From the NCBI RefSeq assembly GCF_900100015.1, contig NZ_FNDD01000006.1, forward strand, positions 1 to 64,000: a stretch of DNA of 64,000 nucleotides, in the 5' to 3' direction. The notes under the pieces are model-generated. The model worked only from the letters and a program-made list of their open reading frames with translations, searched no databases and was not told where the DNA came from. The position numbers were made by a program, and so were the translations under genes. The DNA comes from Vibrio xiamenensis. GTDB lineage: Bacteria; Pseudomonadota; Gammaproteobacteria; Enterobacterales; Vibrionaceae. Shown here in pieces: positions 54,869 to 63,790 of this stretch (positions are counted from its first letter, which is position 1; each line of letters starts with the position of its first letter).

Positions 54869-57556
54869 ATGAACAGTCTGACTCAAATTCTAAAGCCGCG
54901 TTCCATCGCCGTAATTGGCGCATCCACCAAGCCCCTTCGCGCTGGAAACGTGGTGATGAAAAATCTGCTGCAAGGTGGCTTCCAAGGGGCGATTATGCCC
55001 GTGAATCCAAAATATGATTCGGTGTGCGGTGTGTTTGCCTACCCTACGATAGAGTCGTTACCGCAAACTCCCGACATGGTGGTGCTTTGCACCCACGCCT
55101 CGCGTAACGTCGAGATTTTTCACCAACTTGCGGAAAAAGGCGTAAAGTCCGCAATTGTGTTGTCGTCTGATATGCATATTCAGGATGAGTCTTTGCTTTC
55201 TTTGCAGCAGCAATGCGCCAATATCGCCAGAGAATCAGGAATGCGCATCTTTGGTCCGAATAGCCTTGGGCTGATGCTACCTTGGCTCAATTTGAATGCC
55301 ACCTTTGCACCATCGCCAGCGCAAAAAGGCAACATCGCGTTTATCTCCCAGTCTGCAGCTGTCTGTACCACCATTCTCGATTGGGCCAATGATAAAGACA
55401 TCGGTTTTTCTGCGTTTATTTCTTTGGGTAACGCCGTTGATATCGATTTTGCCGACTTACTCGACTGCTTGAGCACCGACTCGCATACCGACGCCATTCT
55501 GCTCTACGTTGACACCATTAAAGATGCACGGCGTTTTATGTCAGCGGCTCGAGCTGCGTCGCGAAATCGGCGAATCTTGGTGCTAAAAGGCGGTAAAACC
55601 GAGCAAGGTCGAATCGCAGCCCATGCCCATACTGGCGGCGACAACACCCTTGATATCATCTATGACTCGGCAATTCGACGCACCGGTATGCTGCGAGTTA
55701 ACAATACTCATGAACTGTTTGCCGCAGTTGAAACCTTGACTCACGCAGTCCCGCTGCGGGGCGAAAGGTTAGCCATCATCACCAATGGCGGTGGCCCTGC
55801 CATCATGGCCGTCGATACGTTATCTGAGCGCGGCGGAAAACTCGCTACGCTTGATGATCAACTGATCGCGAAACTTGATCAGTATTTGCCGAAAAGCTGG
55901 AGTCGCAGCAACCCGATTGATTTAGTCGGTGATGCGAATCATGACCGCTATGTTCACGCATTAAATGCCATTATGGATAGTGATTGCGCCGACGCGATTT
56001 TGGTTATGCACAGCCCATCAGCCGTCGCGCAATCAGAAAAAACCGCCCACGCGATTGTGGATACGTTTAAAAATCACCCTCGTCATCGACGTTTTAATTT
56101 ATTAACCAATTGGACCGGTGAACAAACGGCGCGTCCTGCTCGGCAAATATTCGCTCATGCCGGAATTCCAACCTATCGAACCCCCGAAAGTTCCGTGGTC
56201 GCTTTCATGCATTTGGTGGAATACAGACGCAACCAAAAACAACTGATGGAAACGCCAACTACGGCAGAGCCAGTGCACGCAAATCAACTTAGCGAAGCCA
56301 AATTGTGGGTGACTCAAGCATTGGGTGACCATCAAGAAGTAAATTTAGATACTCATCAACTTGGCGATTTTCTTAACTACTTCGACTTTACTGTTTTGCC
56401 AACTTGGATTGCGTCAGAAGTGAGTGAGGCCGTGCATATAGCCGAACAAATTGGTTATCCAGTAGCTGTGAAGCTGCGTTCGCCGGATATTGCGCATAAA
56501 TCGGATATTCAAGGCGTGATGCTTAATTTGCGTAACCGCCATGAAGTGGCCAGCGCCGCGCAAGCAATTTTAGATCGTGCTCATTTGTTTTACCCAGCCG
56601 CCAATATTCACGGCTTGTTAGTGCAGGGTATGGCAAAACTCGCAGGCGGCGAAGAGCTTCGAGTTAAGGTTAAAAATGATGCGTTATTTGGCCCTGTGAT
56701 TTTGGTTGGCCAAGGTGGCTCTGAGTGGGATGAATCGGTAGACGCCAGTTCTGCGCTGCCACCACTGAATACAACGTTGGCACGTTATTTAATTGTGCGA
56801 GCAATCAAAAATGGCCATATACGCCCACAAAAGCTTCCGGTCCCGATGGACATTGATGGCTTAAGCGAATTTTTGGTGCGTATTTCGCAAATGGTGGTCG
56901 ACATTCCTGAAGTTGACGAACTGGATATCCATCCACTTCTAATTAATGGACGTGAATTCACCATTTTGGATGCCGATTTACGTTTGAAACATTATCAAGG
57001 CGATGCGCAAAAACGCCTTGCAATACGCCCTTATCCAGTTGAATACGAGCAGTTGGTAACAACCACCAGCGGTGAGCAAGTGTTGCTTCGCCCTATTTTG
57101 CCGGAGGATGAACCCAAACACGCCGACTTTATTCATCACGTTTCAAAAGAAGATCTTTACCGGCGCTTTTTTACCGAAGTAGGTGAATTCAATCATGAAG
57201 CCCTCGCCAACTTAACCCAAATTGATTACGACCGAGAGATGGCTTTCGTGGCGGTTGCAGACATCGATGGACAACGCGCCATCATTGGCGTTTCGCGCGC
57301 CTTGATCAATCCAGACAACACCGATGCCGAATTCGCGATATTGATTCGCACCGATCAAAAAGGCAAGGGACTAGGCAAACTATTGATGCAAAAAATCATC
57401 GACTATTGCCTGCAAAAAGGCACCTTGCAAATGTCTGGGATGACCATGCCGAGTAACGCTGGAATGTTGGGACTGGCAAAAAAAATGGGCTTTAAAGTCG
57501 ATATTCAATTTGAAGACGGTATCGCCGATATGGTGCTACCGCTTAATAGTCAATGA
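54869..57556 (+). CDS. patZ: Protein lysine acetyltransferase PatZ (Pka/YfiQ)
   Basis: PatZ acetylates lysines of target enzymes such as acetyl-CoA synthetase, using acetyl-CoA. The ATG at 54869 (MNSLTQILKPRSIAVIGAS) aligns with the E. coli start and gives 895 residues; the frame opens eight codons earlier. It has an inactive NDP-forming acyl-CoA synthetase part: a CoA-binding domain (about 1-140), succinyl-CoA-ligase-like and ATP-grasp regions (about 150-700), then a C-terminal GNAT domain (about 725-895) with ILIRTDQKGKGLGKLLMQKI. It is divergent from the SPOR gene and convergent with a LysR gene. Confidence 0.96.
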   Translation: MNSLTQILKPRSIAVIGASTKPLRAGNVVMKNLLQGGFQGAIMPVNPKYDSVCGVFAYPTIESLPQTPDMVVLCTHASRNVEIFHQLAEKGVKSAIVLSSDMHIQDESLLSLQQQCANIARESGMRIFGPNSLGLMLPWLNLNATFAPSPAQKGNIAFISQSAAVCTTILDWANDKDIGFSAFISLGNAVDIDFADLLDCLSTDSHTDAILLYVDTIKDARRFMSAARAASRNRRILVLKGGKTEQGRIAAHAHTGGDNTLDIIYDSAIRRTGMLRVNNTHELFAAVETLTHAVPLRGERLAIITNGGGPAIMAVDTLSERGGKLATLDDQLIAKLDQYLPKSWSRSNPIDLVGDANHDRYVHALNAIMDSDCADAILVMHSPSAVAQSEKTAHAIVDTFKNHPRHRRFNLLTNWTGEQTARPARQIFAHAGIPTYRTPESSVVAFMHLVEYRRNQKQLMETPTTAEPVHANQLSEAKLWVTQALGDHQEVNLDTHQLGDFLNYFDFTVLPTWIASEVSEAVHIAEQIGYPVAVKLRSPDIAHKSDIQGVMLNLRNRHEVASAAQAILDRAHLFYPAANIHGLLVQGMAKLAGGEELRVKVKNDALFGPVILVGQGGSEWDESVDASSALPPLNTTLARYLIVRAIKNGHIRPQKLPVPMDIDGLSEFLVRISQMVVDIPEVDELDIHPLLINGREFTILDADLRLKHYQGDAQKRLAIRPYPVEYEQLVTTTSGEQVLLRPILPEDEPKHADFIHHVSKEDLYRRFFTEVGEFNHEALANLTQIDYDREMAFVAVADIDGQRAIIGVSRALINPDNTDAEFAILIRTDQKGKGLGKLLMQKIIDYCLQKGTLQMSGMTMPSNAGMLGLAKKMGFKVDIQFEDGIADMVLPLNSQ

Positions 57557-57637
57557 TGTATGTGCATCCCTTGATGTAATGAGTTGAAAAACTAGAGAAC
57601 ATAATAACTGTAACTAGAGAACAGAGTAGCGAGCAAA

Positions 57638-57662
57638 ACTAAAGTGACGTGGTCACTTTAGT
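57638..57662. terminator. Stem-loop between patZ and yhaJ-like gene
   Basis: ACTAAAGTGAC (57638-57648) pairs with GTCACTTTAGT (57652-57662), an 11-base perfect stem with a GTG loop. It overlaps the stop codon of the minus-strand gene and follows patZ by about 80 bases. A clear T-run is absent. Confidence 0.6.
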
Positions 57663-58540
57663 TTCCAGTTCTTTTTCAAATATTGAATACACCAAGATTT
57701 TGCTTCACCAAGGCGATTACGGCGCCAAGCCAGAATCAGCTCCATATTGATTTCTTGAGTGTCTTTAATCGGTTTTAGAATACCAGCGTCAATCAAAGGC
57801 GCGGCAACATACTTTGGCAAGGTCCCGATCCCAAGCCCGCTCTTCAACGCTTCAACTTTGGCACTGAAATTAGTCACTGTCAGTCTTGGCTGTTTGTGCA
57901 AAATATTCACGCTCAGCGATGGCTGCTCTCTTGCGGTATCGGCAATCGCGATCACGCGATATTTCTCGCGGGCGGTTTCATCAAATGCGCCACTGCGCTT
58001 ATGCACATAGTGATTGCTGGCAGCGACCCAGATCATCGCCATCGAGCCGATAGTTTCGGCTTTTACATCATGCGGATAACTCTCAGGCTTGGGGCAAATC
58101 AGAAGATCCGAGCGCCCTTCCGCCAACGATTCCCAGCATCCTGCCAGGATTTCCTCTTGCAAACGCACACGAGTCGAACTCACATTGCCCAGTGCATCCA
58201 CCATAGGGAAAAAGTTTTCGACCGGAATAATGCCGTCAAACGCCAGTGTAATATCCAACTCCCAGCCATTAGCGAGCAAACTGGCATCATTCACCAACTT
58301 TTCTGTGGCCACGAGAATGGCGCGCCCTCTCTCAAGGATCAGCTTTCCCGCTTCGGTAAAATTCGCTTTGTGACCAGAACGGTCAAATATCATCAAATCC
58401 AAATCTTGCTCTAGCTTTTGAATCTGATAACTAAGCGAAGACGGTGCCCTATCCAGCTCGTTAGCCGCAGCGGCAAAACTTCCTCGCCGTTCAATGGCAT
58501 CAAGGATATGTAATGCTTCTAAAGTAATCGGACTTTGCAC
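57653..58540 (-). CDS. yhaJ: LysR-family regulator, YhaJ-like
   Basis: A GTG at 58540 with AAAGGAG at good spacing was chosen; an ATG 15 codons upstream lacks a site. The 295 residues start VQSPITLEALHILDAIERRGS and the HTH runs through about residue 60 (FAAAANELDRAPSSLSYQIQKL). FDRSGHKANFTEAGKLILERGR and IADTAREQPSLSVNILHKQP match E. coli YhaJ closely. The C-terminal effector domain is complete. YhaJ senses aromatic or quinone-like compounds in E. coli; the effector here is not known. Convergent with patZ, with 340 bases upstream. Confidence 0.85.
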   Translation of the reverse strand: MQSPITLEALHILDAIERRGSFAAAANELDRAPSSLSYQIQKLEQDLDLMIFDRSGHKANFTEAGKLILERGRAILVATEKLVNDASLLANGWELDITLAFDGIIPVENFFPMVDALGNVSSTRVRLQEEILAGCWESLAEGRSDLLICPKPESYPHDVKAETIGSMAMIWVAASNHYVHKRSGAFDETAREKYRVIAIADTAREQPSLSVNILHKQPRLTVTNFSAKVEALKSGLGIGTLPKYVAAPLIDAGILKPIKDTQEINMELILAWRRNRLGEAKSWCIQYLKKNWKLK

Positions 58541-58804
58541 TGAATAGCTCCTTTGACTAGCACAACAATGTAAATGTAATCGCAATTAATCATTTACAAA
58601 ACCATATATAAATACCACATTATCCATGATATATCATTGAAAAACATATGAATAAGAAATTCAAACTGACTATTCTCACACAGGCATATAATCCAACACT
58701 CAACATAATAATCATGATTTAAGTTAAGTCGGAATAGAGCCAAAATACGAGTTGTGGTAACCAATAAGAATAGTTTGAAGGTTATGAGTGTGCGGAATAG
58801 AACA

Positions 58805-58825
58805 AAAGCCAGCATAGCTGGCTTT
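58805..58825. terminator. Intrinsic terminator, yhaJ-like to small-protein gap
   Basis: AAAGCCAGC (58805-58813) pairs with GCTGGCTTT (58817-58825) around ATA, with T-runs on both strands. On the minus strand it lies 55 bases after the small gene at 58880. The 340-base gap 58541-58879 otherwise shows only AT-rich sequence. Confidence 0.85.
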
Positions 58826-58879
58826 TTCTGTTACTTCATTCGTAAAGTGTTAAAGAAAGGAATTGAATGAAGGTGGTGC

Positions 58880-58954
58880 TTATTGCGCTGCCATTTCTTT
58901 TTTAACCATCACTGCACCAGCAACGATGAAAGCAACGATAAGAGCAAGTTCCAT
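58880..58954 (-). CDS. Possible 24-residue membrane protein
   Basis: The minus-strand ATG at 58954 follows GAGG by six bases and encodes MELALIVAFIVAGAVMVKKE then MAAQ. Residues 3-17 are a single hydrophobic helix; the basic tail would sit in the cytoplasm. A terminator follows 55 bases on, so gene, ribosome binding site and terminator form a complete unit. I know no family. It is too short for normal ORF finding and could be a regulator of a membrane complex (inference). Confidence 0.6.
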   Translation of the reverse strand: MELALIVAFIVAGAVMVKKEMAAQ

Positions 58955-59157
58955 GAAGTACCTCGTTTACGCTTCTTTAAGGAAAAAATGAACTTTGACC
59001 TCGGTTATTGTATCAGTATTTGTATTAAGTAATAGCTTTTAAACCGTTTTTTGTACGTTTTATCGACTTAGATCAATTCCAGCCGCCATACCACAATCAC
59101 TCTTTTATAGAATACTCATACTTGTTAAATAAGTTGATGAAATGCGAGTGTTTATCA

Positions 59158-59409
59158 TCATTTGCTCACCACTTTACCACCAATAATTTTATAAGCAGGC
59201 GCACCGCGGATCAGCGTTTCTCTGGCGAATGGTGTGGCGCATTTAGGACAGATTCCACTGTCATGAGTGAAATCGCTCACAATGCGCTGTTTAAAGCATT
59301 TTACTAATGCCCCTTTTCCGCCTTTAGCATATTTAAATAACGCGGTATGACACTTTGCACAGCTAACATCGATGGTCCGTGAGGGCAACTTACTGTTTGG
59401 CTTTGCCAC
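59158..59409 (-). CDS. Small zinc-ribbon-like protein coupled to sgrR
   Basis: A GTG at 59409, overlapping the end of sgrR's stop region (TGATGTG), gives 83 residues. Two cysteine pairs, SCAKCH and ICPKCA, with single Cys in VKCFKQ, suggest a zinc ribbon. The tail is basic (YKIIGGKVVSK). The frame reaches 59496 upstream but that part lies inside sgrR. No clear ribosome binding site, which fits translational coupling. Family not recognised by name; zinc binding is inferred from the cysteine layout. Confidence 0.72.
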   Translation of the reverse strand: MAKPNSKLPSRTIDVSCAKCHTALFKYAKGGKGALVKCFKQRIVSDFTHDSGICPKCATPFARETLIRGAPAYKIIGGKVVSK

Positions 59410-59410
59410 A

Positions 59411-61111
59411 TCAATTACTGCCGAGATCTGGTTTAACCCAAACTTGGCTAAAATCAAACCATCCCAGCGCATTACATTTCGCGTTTTGCAGTGCACCGCA
59501 CTGGTCTTTGCTCACCCCAAGCCAGACGTGAAATGTCGGAATGATTTGCATGTTATGTACCAGTGAACGACCCAACTCTTTGGCCGGAAACGCGGTGTGT
59601 TTATCTTCCATCCAAGCATGCACTAATCCTTGCCATTGATGGAAATTCACTTCAGGACTGACGCGTTCAATATCACTGTAATTCAGCAGCCACCCCGCAA
59701 GCGCATCGTCGCGATTGGCGCTGATACCCATTGGTTTTACCCAAATATCGATATCATCAACATCTGGCGGCTCAATATCATATTGAATTAACTCAACCTC
59801 AAGCTGATCTTGACTCAAGGTTTTTTCAATCACTTTGACCAATACGGTAAACATCGGATGTTGCGCGTGATAGGCAACTTTAACCTTGGTCTGTTGCGGT
59901 GGCTGTGCGACATTCGGCAGCGGCGCTTTATGATACCAACCCGGTTTTAAGCCGTGCGCAGGCAGTACGCCAAGTTCGACAATCTTTTCTTGAGGCAATA
60001 AACGATATAACTCCAATCCATTAAGCTTTTGCGAAAAGTAACTCGCCCACTGATCCGATTGTGCCAAACCGGTTTTGCGGTTAAGTAACAAATAAGTACA
60101 CCCTGGGTCGAGCTCTACTTCATCGTTAAATTCGCCAATCGATGTTTGTTTGATTGGCCGAGTTAAGCTTGGGAAAATCATCGTCGCGTTAACATCGTCA
60201 ATTACCCACACCTCGACACAGTCGATCAATGGGCGAAAGCCGAAGTAGCCATCAAAAGCTTGAAGGGTCAATCTCTTATCATCGTTGCGCGTGACTTTAT
60301 AAGGCCCGCAACCAATTGGAAAACGATCAAATTGCTCGGAGCGATGAGACTGAGGAAGAAGAATTTTTGCGCACGATTCGGTCAAAAACAGGTCAAGACG
60401 CAAGTCTGGGCGTGATAAAGAGACATCCACCACCAGATCACTTGGCGAGCGAACATCGCAGACATGTTCAAATAACTTTTTGTTTTTAAGCGTACCTAGC
60501 GATTCAATAACCATTTCCGTGGTCAGTAAGTCTCCGTTATGAAACCTCACCCCTGGGCGCAAATAGAATCGCCAGCACTTCGGCGTTAACATTTCCCAGC
60601 TATGGGCAAGATCAGGCTGAACCTGTTCATTGCCATCGAGTTTAGTTAAGCCGCTGAACACTTGCTGCACAATATGCTGCTCTGAGCGGCGCATCGGTTT
60701 TAGGGGATTGAGCATCGACAACGGGCGATAATACGGCAAGCGAATGACATGTTGCCCTTCTTGCTGCTGCACCCCAAGATAGCTTTCGACCACTTGGGCG
60801 AGTTTCGCGGTATCTTTATCTAATGCATTCAGTGCTTGACTGATTTTTCCCTCTTCGAGATATCGACGCGCTAATGTTTCGCTGACATCGGTACGGCTGC
60901 GCTTAAATATCAGCTGAGATAATTTTCCTCGCCCCGGCGCTGGATGCCATTCAATCCAGCCCTCTTCTTCGAGCTTGTTTAATACGATACGAGCATTGCG
61001 TCGAGTACAAAAGAGAATCTCTGTAATTTCATCAAGTTGAACACCACAATCCATACCGTTGTAGTGTTCAAACAAGGTTTCAAATTGGGTTCTTAAACGT
61101 GGGCTACTCAT
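59411..61111 (-). CDS. sgrR: SgrR-type transcriptional regulator
   Basis: The protein has an N-terminal winged-helix DNA-binding domain (about 1-110: STR-type RRNARIVLNKLEEEGWIEW and GRGKLSQLIF) and a C-terminal solute-binding-like domain (about 135-560) with YYRPLSMLNPLKPMRRSEQH and LRPGVRFHNGD. These closely resemble E. coli SgrR, which senses sugar-phosphate stress and activates sgrS. The ATG at 61111 (MSSPRLRTQFETLF) matches SgrR's start and gives 566 residues. A TTG at 61174 lies upstream. No ribosome binding site is clear. No SgrS RNA was recognised here. The Zn-ribbon gene follows directly. Confidence 0.9.
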   Translation of the reverse strand: MSSPRLRTQFETLFEHYNGMDCGVQLDEITEILFCTRRNARIVLNKLEEEGWIEWHPAPGRGKLSQLIFKRSRTDVSETLARRYLEEGKISQALNALDKDTAKLAQVVESYLGVQQQEGQHVIRLPYYRPLSMLNPLKPMRRSEQHIVQQVFSGLTKLDGNEQVQPDLAHSWEMLTPKCWRFYLRPGVRFHNGDLLTTEMVIESLGTLKNKKLFEHVCDVRSPSDLVVDVSLSRPDLRLDLFLTESCAKILLPQSHRSEQFDRFPIGCGPYKVTRNDDKRLTLQAFDGYFGFRPLIDCVEVWVIDDVNATMIFPSLTRPIKQTSIGEFNDEVELDPGCTYLLLNRKTGLAQSDQWASYFSQKLNGLELYRLLPQEKIVELGVLPAHGLKPGWYHKAPLPNVAQPPQQTKVKVAYHAQHPMFTVLVKVIEKTLSQDQLEVELIQYDIEPPDVDDIDIWVKPMGISANRDDALAGWLLNYSDIERVSPEVNFHQWQGLVHAWMEDKHTAFPAKELGRSLVHNMQIIPTFHVWLGVSKDQCGALQNAKCNALGWFDFSQVWVKPDLGSN

Positions 61112-61183
61112 AAAGGGGAAATTTAGCAACGAAGGAATATCGCTTAGTTTCCTTATTTTTTCGCCCCATAGCAAGTACGGCGT

Positions 61184-61417
61184 TTAAGTTATTTCAAGCC
61201 CAAGTTCTTTTGCCAATTGTTCAAGTTGCGCCGGGTTATCTAACTTGATTGACCATTTAGCGTCGCCGCTATTACAGGCAATCACATTTGCGCCCCTGCC
61301 AATCAAGGTTAACGATTCAGATGCGGCTTGCATCGTCACCATACAAGGCCCTTCGAGTTTGACCACGATTTCAAAGGGCGTCACGATAATTTTTCCGATA
61401 CTGATGGGCAGAATCAT
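61184..61417 (-). CDS. small DUF3389-like protein
   Basis: The 77-residue protein opens MILPISIGKIIVTPFEIVVKL and contains LIGRGANVIACNSGDAKWSIKLDN, which I remember from vibrio DUF3389 proteins. It is mostly beta-strand and has no signal peptide. Function unknown. The ATG overlaps the thioesterase stop by four bases (ATGA), so the two are coupled. It precedes sgrR by about 70 bases. Confidence 0.72.
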   Translation of the reverse strand: MILPISIGKIIVTPFEIVVKLEGPCMVTMQAASESLTLIGRGANVIACNSGDAKWSIKLDNPAQLEQLAKELGLEIT

Positions 61418-61869
61418 GATTGTAAGCTCTTGATATTATGCTGTTCATTACGTTTTTGGCGCACAGCGATAGTTAATCTGCTGGTACACACGAGGCGGTC
61501 GCGTTCATCACTGATGTTGATCTGCCATACTTGAGTTGACACCCCAAGATGGATCGGGGTGGCGACACCAACTACTGTGCCTGAACGCATCGAGCGTATG
61601 TGGTTGGCATTAATATCGAGTCCGACACAATAACTGTTTTCCTCCACCGCGAAGTTTGCCGCCACCGAACCTAAGGTTTCAGCAAGCACCACCGAGGCAC
61701 CGCCGTGCAACATGCCTAAAGGTTGGTGGGTAAAATGACACACCGGCATAGTGGCGGTGACGCTGTTTTCACCAATGTCGGTATAAATAATCCCAAGATG
61801 TGAGATCAATGTGTTTTCAGAGGTTTTATTTAAAGTGTCAAGATTGATTGGACGTTTCCAGATGGACAT
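61414..61869 (-). CDS. Hotdog-fold thioesterase (YdiI/PaaI type)
   Basis: This 151-residue single-domain hotdog enzyme has the typical MPVCHFTHQPLGMLHGGASVVLAETLGS, where the His-Gly-Gly and the catalytic Glu (in LAETLGS) lie, and NHIRSMRSGTVVGVATPIH. E. coli YdiI/MenI hydrolyses DHNA-CoA in menaquinone synthesis; EntH acts on aromatic CoA esters. The exact substrate here is not clear, and no men genes are near. It is the first gene of a coupled pair with the DUF3389-like gene. Confidence 0.88.
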   Translation of the reverse strand: MSIWKRPINLDTLNKTSENTLISHLGIIYTDIGENSVTATMPVCHFTHQPLGMLHGGASVVLAETLGSVAANFAVEENSYCVGLDINANHIRSMRSGTVVGVATPIHLGVSTQVWQINISDERDRLVCTSRLTIAVRQKRNEQHNIKSLQS

Positions 61870-61936
61870 AATGCGTACCGTTTGTAGTCAAATACTTTCT
61901 AACAAGATGTTTTACCTTAAATAATCGGAGAATGCT

Positions 61937-62731
61937 ATGCGAGCTTGGCGAACCCACTGTTGGGCCGGAATGATGCTACTTAGCCTAACAGCGTGCACTT
62001 CATCACCTACAGGAAGAAATCAACTGATTTTATTTTCCGATGCTGACATGAACAATCTTGGCGCTCAATCATTTGAGCAGATGAAGATCCAGCAAAAGGT
62101 TGCAACCGATCCCAAAGTCAATCAATACGTTCAGTGCGTCGCCAAACGCATCACTGATAATGTGCCCGCTAATAAAGGGTTTACACGATGGGAAGTGGTG
62201 GTATTTGACAGTGAACAAGTCAACGCTTTTGCCCTGCCTGGCGGAAAAATTGGTGTCTTCACCGGGTTGTTGGACGTGGCGAAAAACCAACATCAACTCG
62301 CGACGGTGATAGGCCATGAAGTTGCTCACGTGTTGGCGGATCACAGCAACGAGCGTTTATCGCAATCTCAAATCGCCAATACCGGCTTGCAGATTACGAA
62401 TGTCGCGCTTGGCGCCTCAAGTTACTCACAATATTCAGATGTCACCATGGCAGCGCTCGGACTGGGTGTCCAATATGGCGTTATTCTCCCTTATGGCCGC
62501 TCACAAGAATCTGAGGCCGATGTTCTTGGTTTAGAGTTAATGGCTAAAGCTGGGTTTGATCCGCGCCAGAGCATTGAACTGTGGAGGAATATGTCTGCTG
62601 CAGCCAATGGCGCCGAGCCTCCTGAACTGCTTTCTACCCACCCATCACATCAAACTCGAATCAGCGATTTAAATCAAAAAATTTCGACACTTAAAACCTA
62701 TCCTGCGTCACAGCCAAACTGCTCCGCATAA
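61937..62731 (+). CDS. M48-family metalloprotease lipoprotein
   Basis: This 264-residue lipoprotein has a signal peptide ending in the lipobox LTAC (Cys20), so it is probably anchored at the outer membrane. The zinc motif HEVAHVLADH (HExxH) is present, and a third ligand Glu lies in GRSQESEADVLGLELMAKAGFDP. YNNLGAQSFEQMK-like and NVPANKGFTRWEVVVFDS segments fit the LoiP/YcaL group. It probably degrades misfolded outer-membrane proteins. Divergent from the thioesterase by 68 bases. Confidence 0.9.
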   Translation: MRAWRTHCWAGMMLLSLTACTSSPTGRNQLILFSDADMNNLGAQSFEQMKIQQKVATDPKVNQYVQCVAKRITDNVPANKGFTRWEVVVFDSEQVNAFALPGGKIGVFTGLLDVAKNQHQLATVIGHEVAHVLADHSNERLSQSQIANTGLQITNVALGASSYSQYSDVTMAALGLGVQYGVILPYGRSQESEADVLGLELMAKAGFDPRQSIELWRNMSAAANGAEPPELLSTHPSHQTRISDLNQKISTLKTYPASQPNCSA

Positions 62732-62770
62732 GGTTTTCTGGGGACTTGAACGCCTAATGTCTCGAGCTAT

Positions 62771-62806
62771 GCAAAGCGACATCTCGGGTTGAAAATGTCG
62801 CTTTGC
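62771..62806. repeat. Inverted repeat after the M48 gene
   Basis: GCAAAGCGACAT (62771-62782) pairs exactly with ATGTCGCTTTGC (62795-62806), loop 12 bases. Located 40 bases past the stop; no strong T-run, so termination is likely by position only. Confidence 0.55.
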
Positions 62807-62909
62807 TGCAATTCATTATGCTTTATCTGGGTATTTCCTTAGTATCCCTTTATTTTCTACGTATAAAGTGGATAATACGCGCTCACAATTTTTCCTAAGG
62901 TGAGTAACT

Positions 62910-63479
62910 ATGTCTACTGAAGCGACTTTGTTAGAACGTTGCCAATCAAAATGCGAACTTTGCGGTTCTGATTCGTCTCTAGCCCCATTTGTGGTGAGCC
63001 CTCATACCCAAGTCACGGTCGATCACGCTGTGATGATTTGTGATACCTGCAAAGGCCAAATTGAAAATCCAGAAACAGTAGATGTCAATCACTGGCGTTG
63101 TCTAAACGACAGCATGTGGAGCCAAGAAGTGCCGGTTCAAGTGATGGCATGGCGTCAACTCAAGAAGCTATCTGCCACTGAAGGTTGGGCTCAAGATCTT
63201 CTCGACATGATGTACATGGAAGAAGAAACCGCCAAATGGGCAGAAATCGGCATGGACGATAACGCCGAGAAGCCATTGGATGTAAACGGCGTTGAGCTTA
63301 AAAAAGGCGACGATGTAACTATCATTAAAGACTTGCCAATTAAAGGCTCAAGCCAAGTGATCAAGCAGGGTACTGTGGTACGTAACATCAACGTATCAGA
63401 CACCGACCCGACCCACATTCAAGGCAAAGTTAACGGCCAAGCGATGTACGTTATCGCTGAATACTGCCGCAAAAAATAA
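62910..63479 (+). CDS. PhnA-type zinc-ribbon protein (YjdM-like)
   Basis: The 189-residue protein has an N-terminal zinc ribbon (CQSKCELCGSD and MICDTCKGQIE, about 9-60) and a C-terminal PhnA domain (about 118-188) with DVNGVELKKGDDVTIIKDLP and the ending MYVIAEYCRKK. E. coli YjdM carries the same domain order, but its link to phosphonate use is doubtful. The GGTGAGTA site precedes the ATG at 62910. Middle part (about 65-115) is helical. No phosphonate genes are near, so no symbol is assigned. Confidence 0.85.
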   Translation: MSTEATLLERCQSKCELCGSDSSLAPFVVSPHTQVTVDHAVMICDTCKGQIENPETVDVNHWRCLNDSMWSQEVPVQVMAWRQLKKLSATEGWAQDLLDMMYMEEETAKWAEIGMDDNAEKPLDVNGVELKKGDDVTIIKDLPIKGSSQVIKQGTVVRNINVSDTDPTHIQGKVNGQAMYVIAEYCRKK

Positions 63480-63528
63480 TCGCCTATTACACTGAACCAG
63501 CGACATTGATCACTGGTGTCATCGGCAT

Positions 63529-63561
63529 AAAAAAAGCGCCCTGTTTATTGGGCGCTTTTTT
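63529..63561. terminator. Intrinsic terminator after the PhnA-type gene
   Basis: AAAAAAGCGCCC (about 63530-63541) pairs with GGGCGCTTTTTT (63550-63561), loop of eight bases. T-runs on both strands allow it to serve the convergent small gene too. Confidence 0.92.
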
Positions 63562-63601
63562 ATTTATCAACGCCAATGTCATTAAGCGTCTGACCTGAGT
63601 A

Positions 63602-63790
63602 TTAGCGATAAATACCAATGTCCTTCTGCATATGTCCCGATAATTCACTGCTGTAGTAAGAACGGGTTGAATTGTCGGTAAAAAGAATATCCAAAAGGTG
63701 TGCAATCAATCCTTTGAAGCTAACCGAATAGGTCTTTCTGTCCATAGAGTCGGTTGTTGCGATTGAATCAAAATTCATTACTTGAGCCAT
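63602..63790 (-). CDS. Small DUF1127-like protein
   Basis: An ATG at 63790 follows GGAGAGG by five bases and gives 62 residues. The end SSELSGHMQKDIGIYR resembles the DUF1127 pattern LSDxxLxDIGxxR. The first part is neutral to acidic (MAQVMNFDSIATTDSMDRKT). A frame from 63832 has no site. DUF1127 proteins have been tied to RNA or phosphate-related regulation in some bacteria, but not here. The downstream terminator at 63529 may end this transcript. The last 210 bases of the window show no further gene. Confidence 0.7.
   Translation of the reverse strand: MAQVMNFDSIATTDSMDRKTYSVSFKGLIAHLLDILFTDNSTRSYYSSELSGHMQKDIGIYR

Noticed and set aside
62910-63479. Phosphonate degradation role for the PhnA-type gene
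   Set aside because: No phn genes nearby, and the name comes from an old operon annotation; only the domain call is supported.
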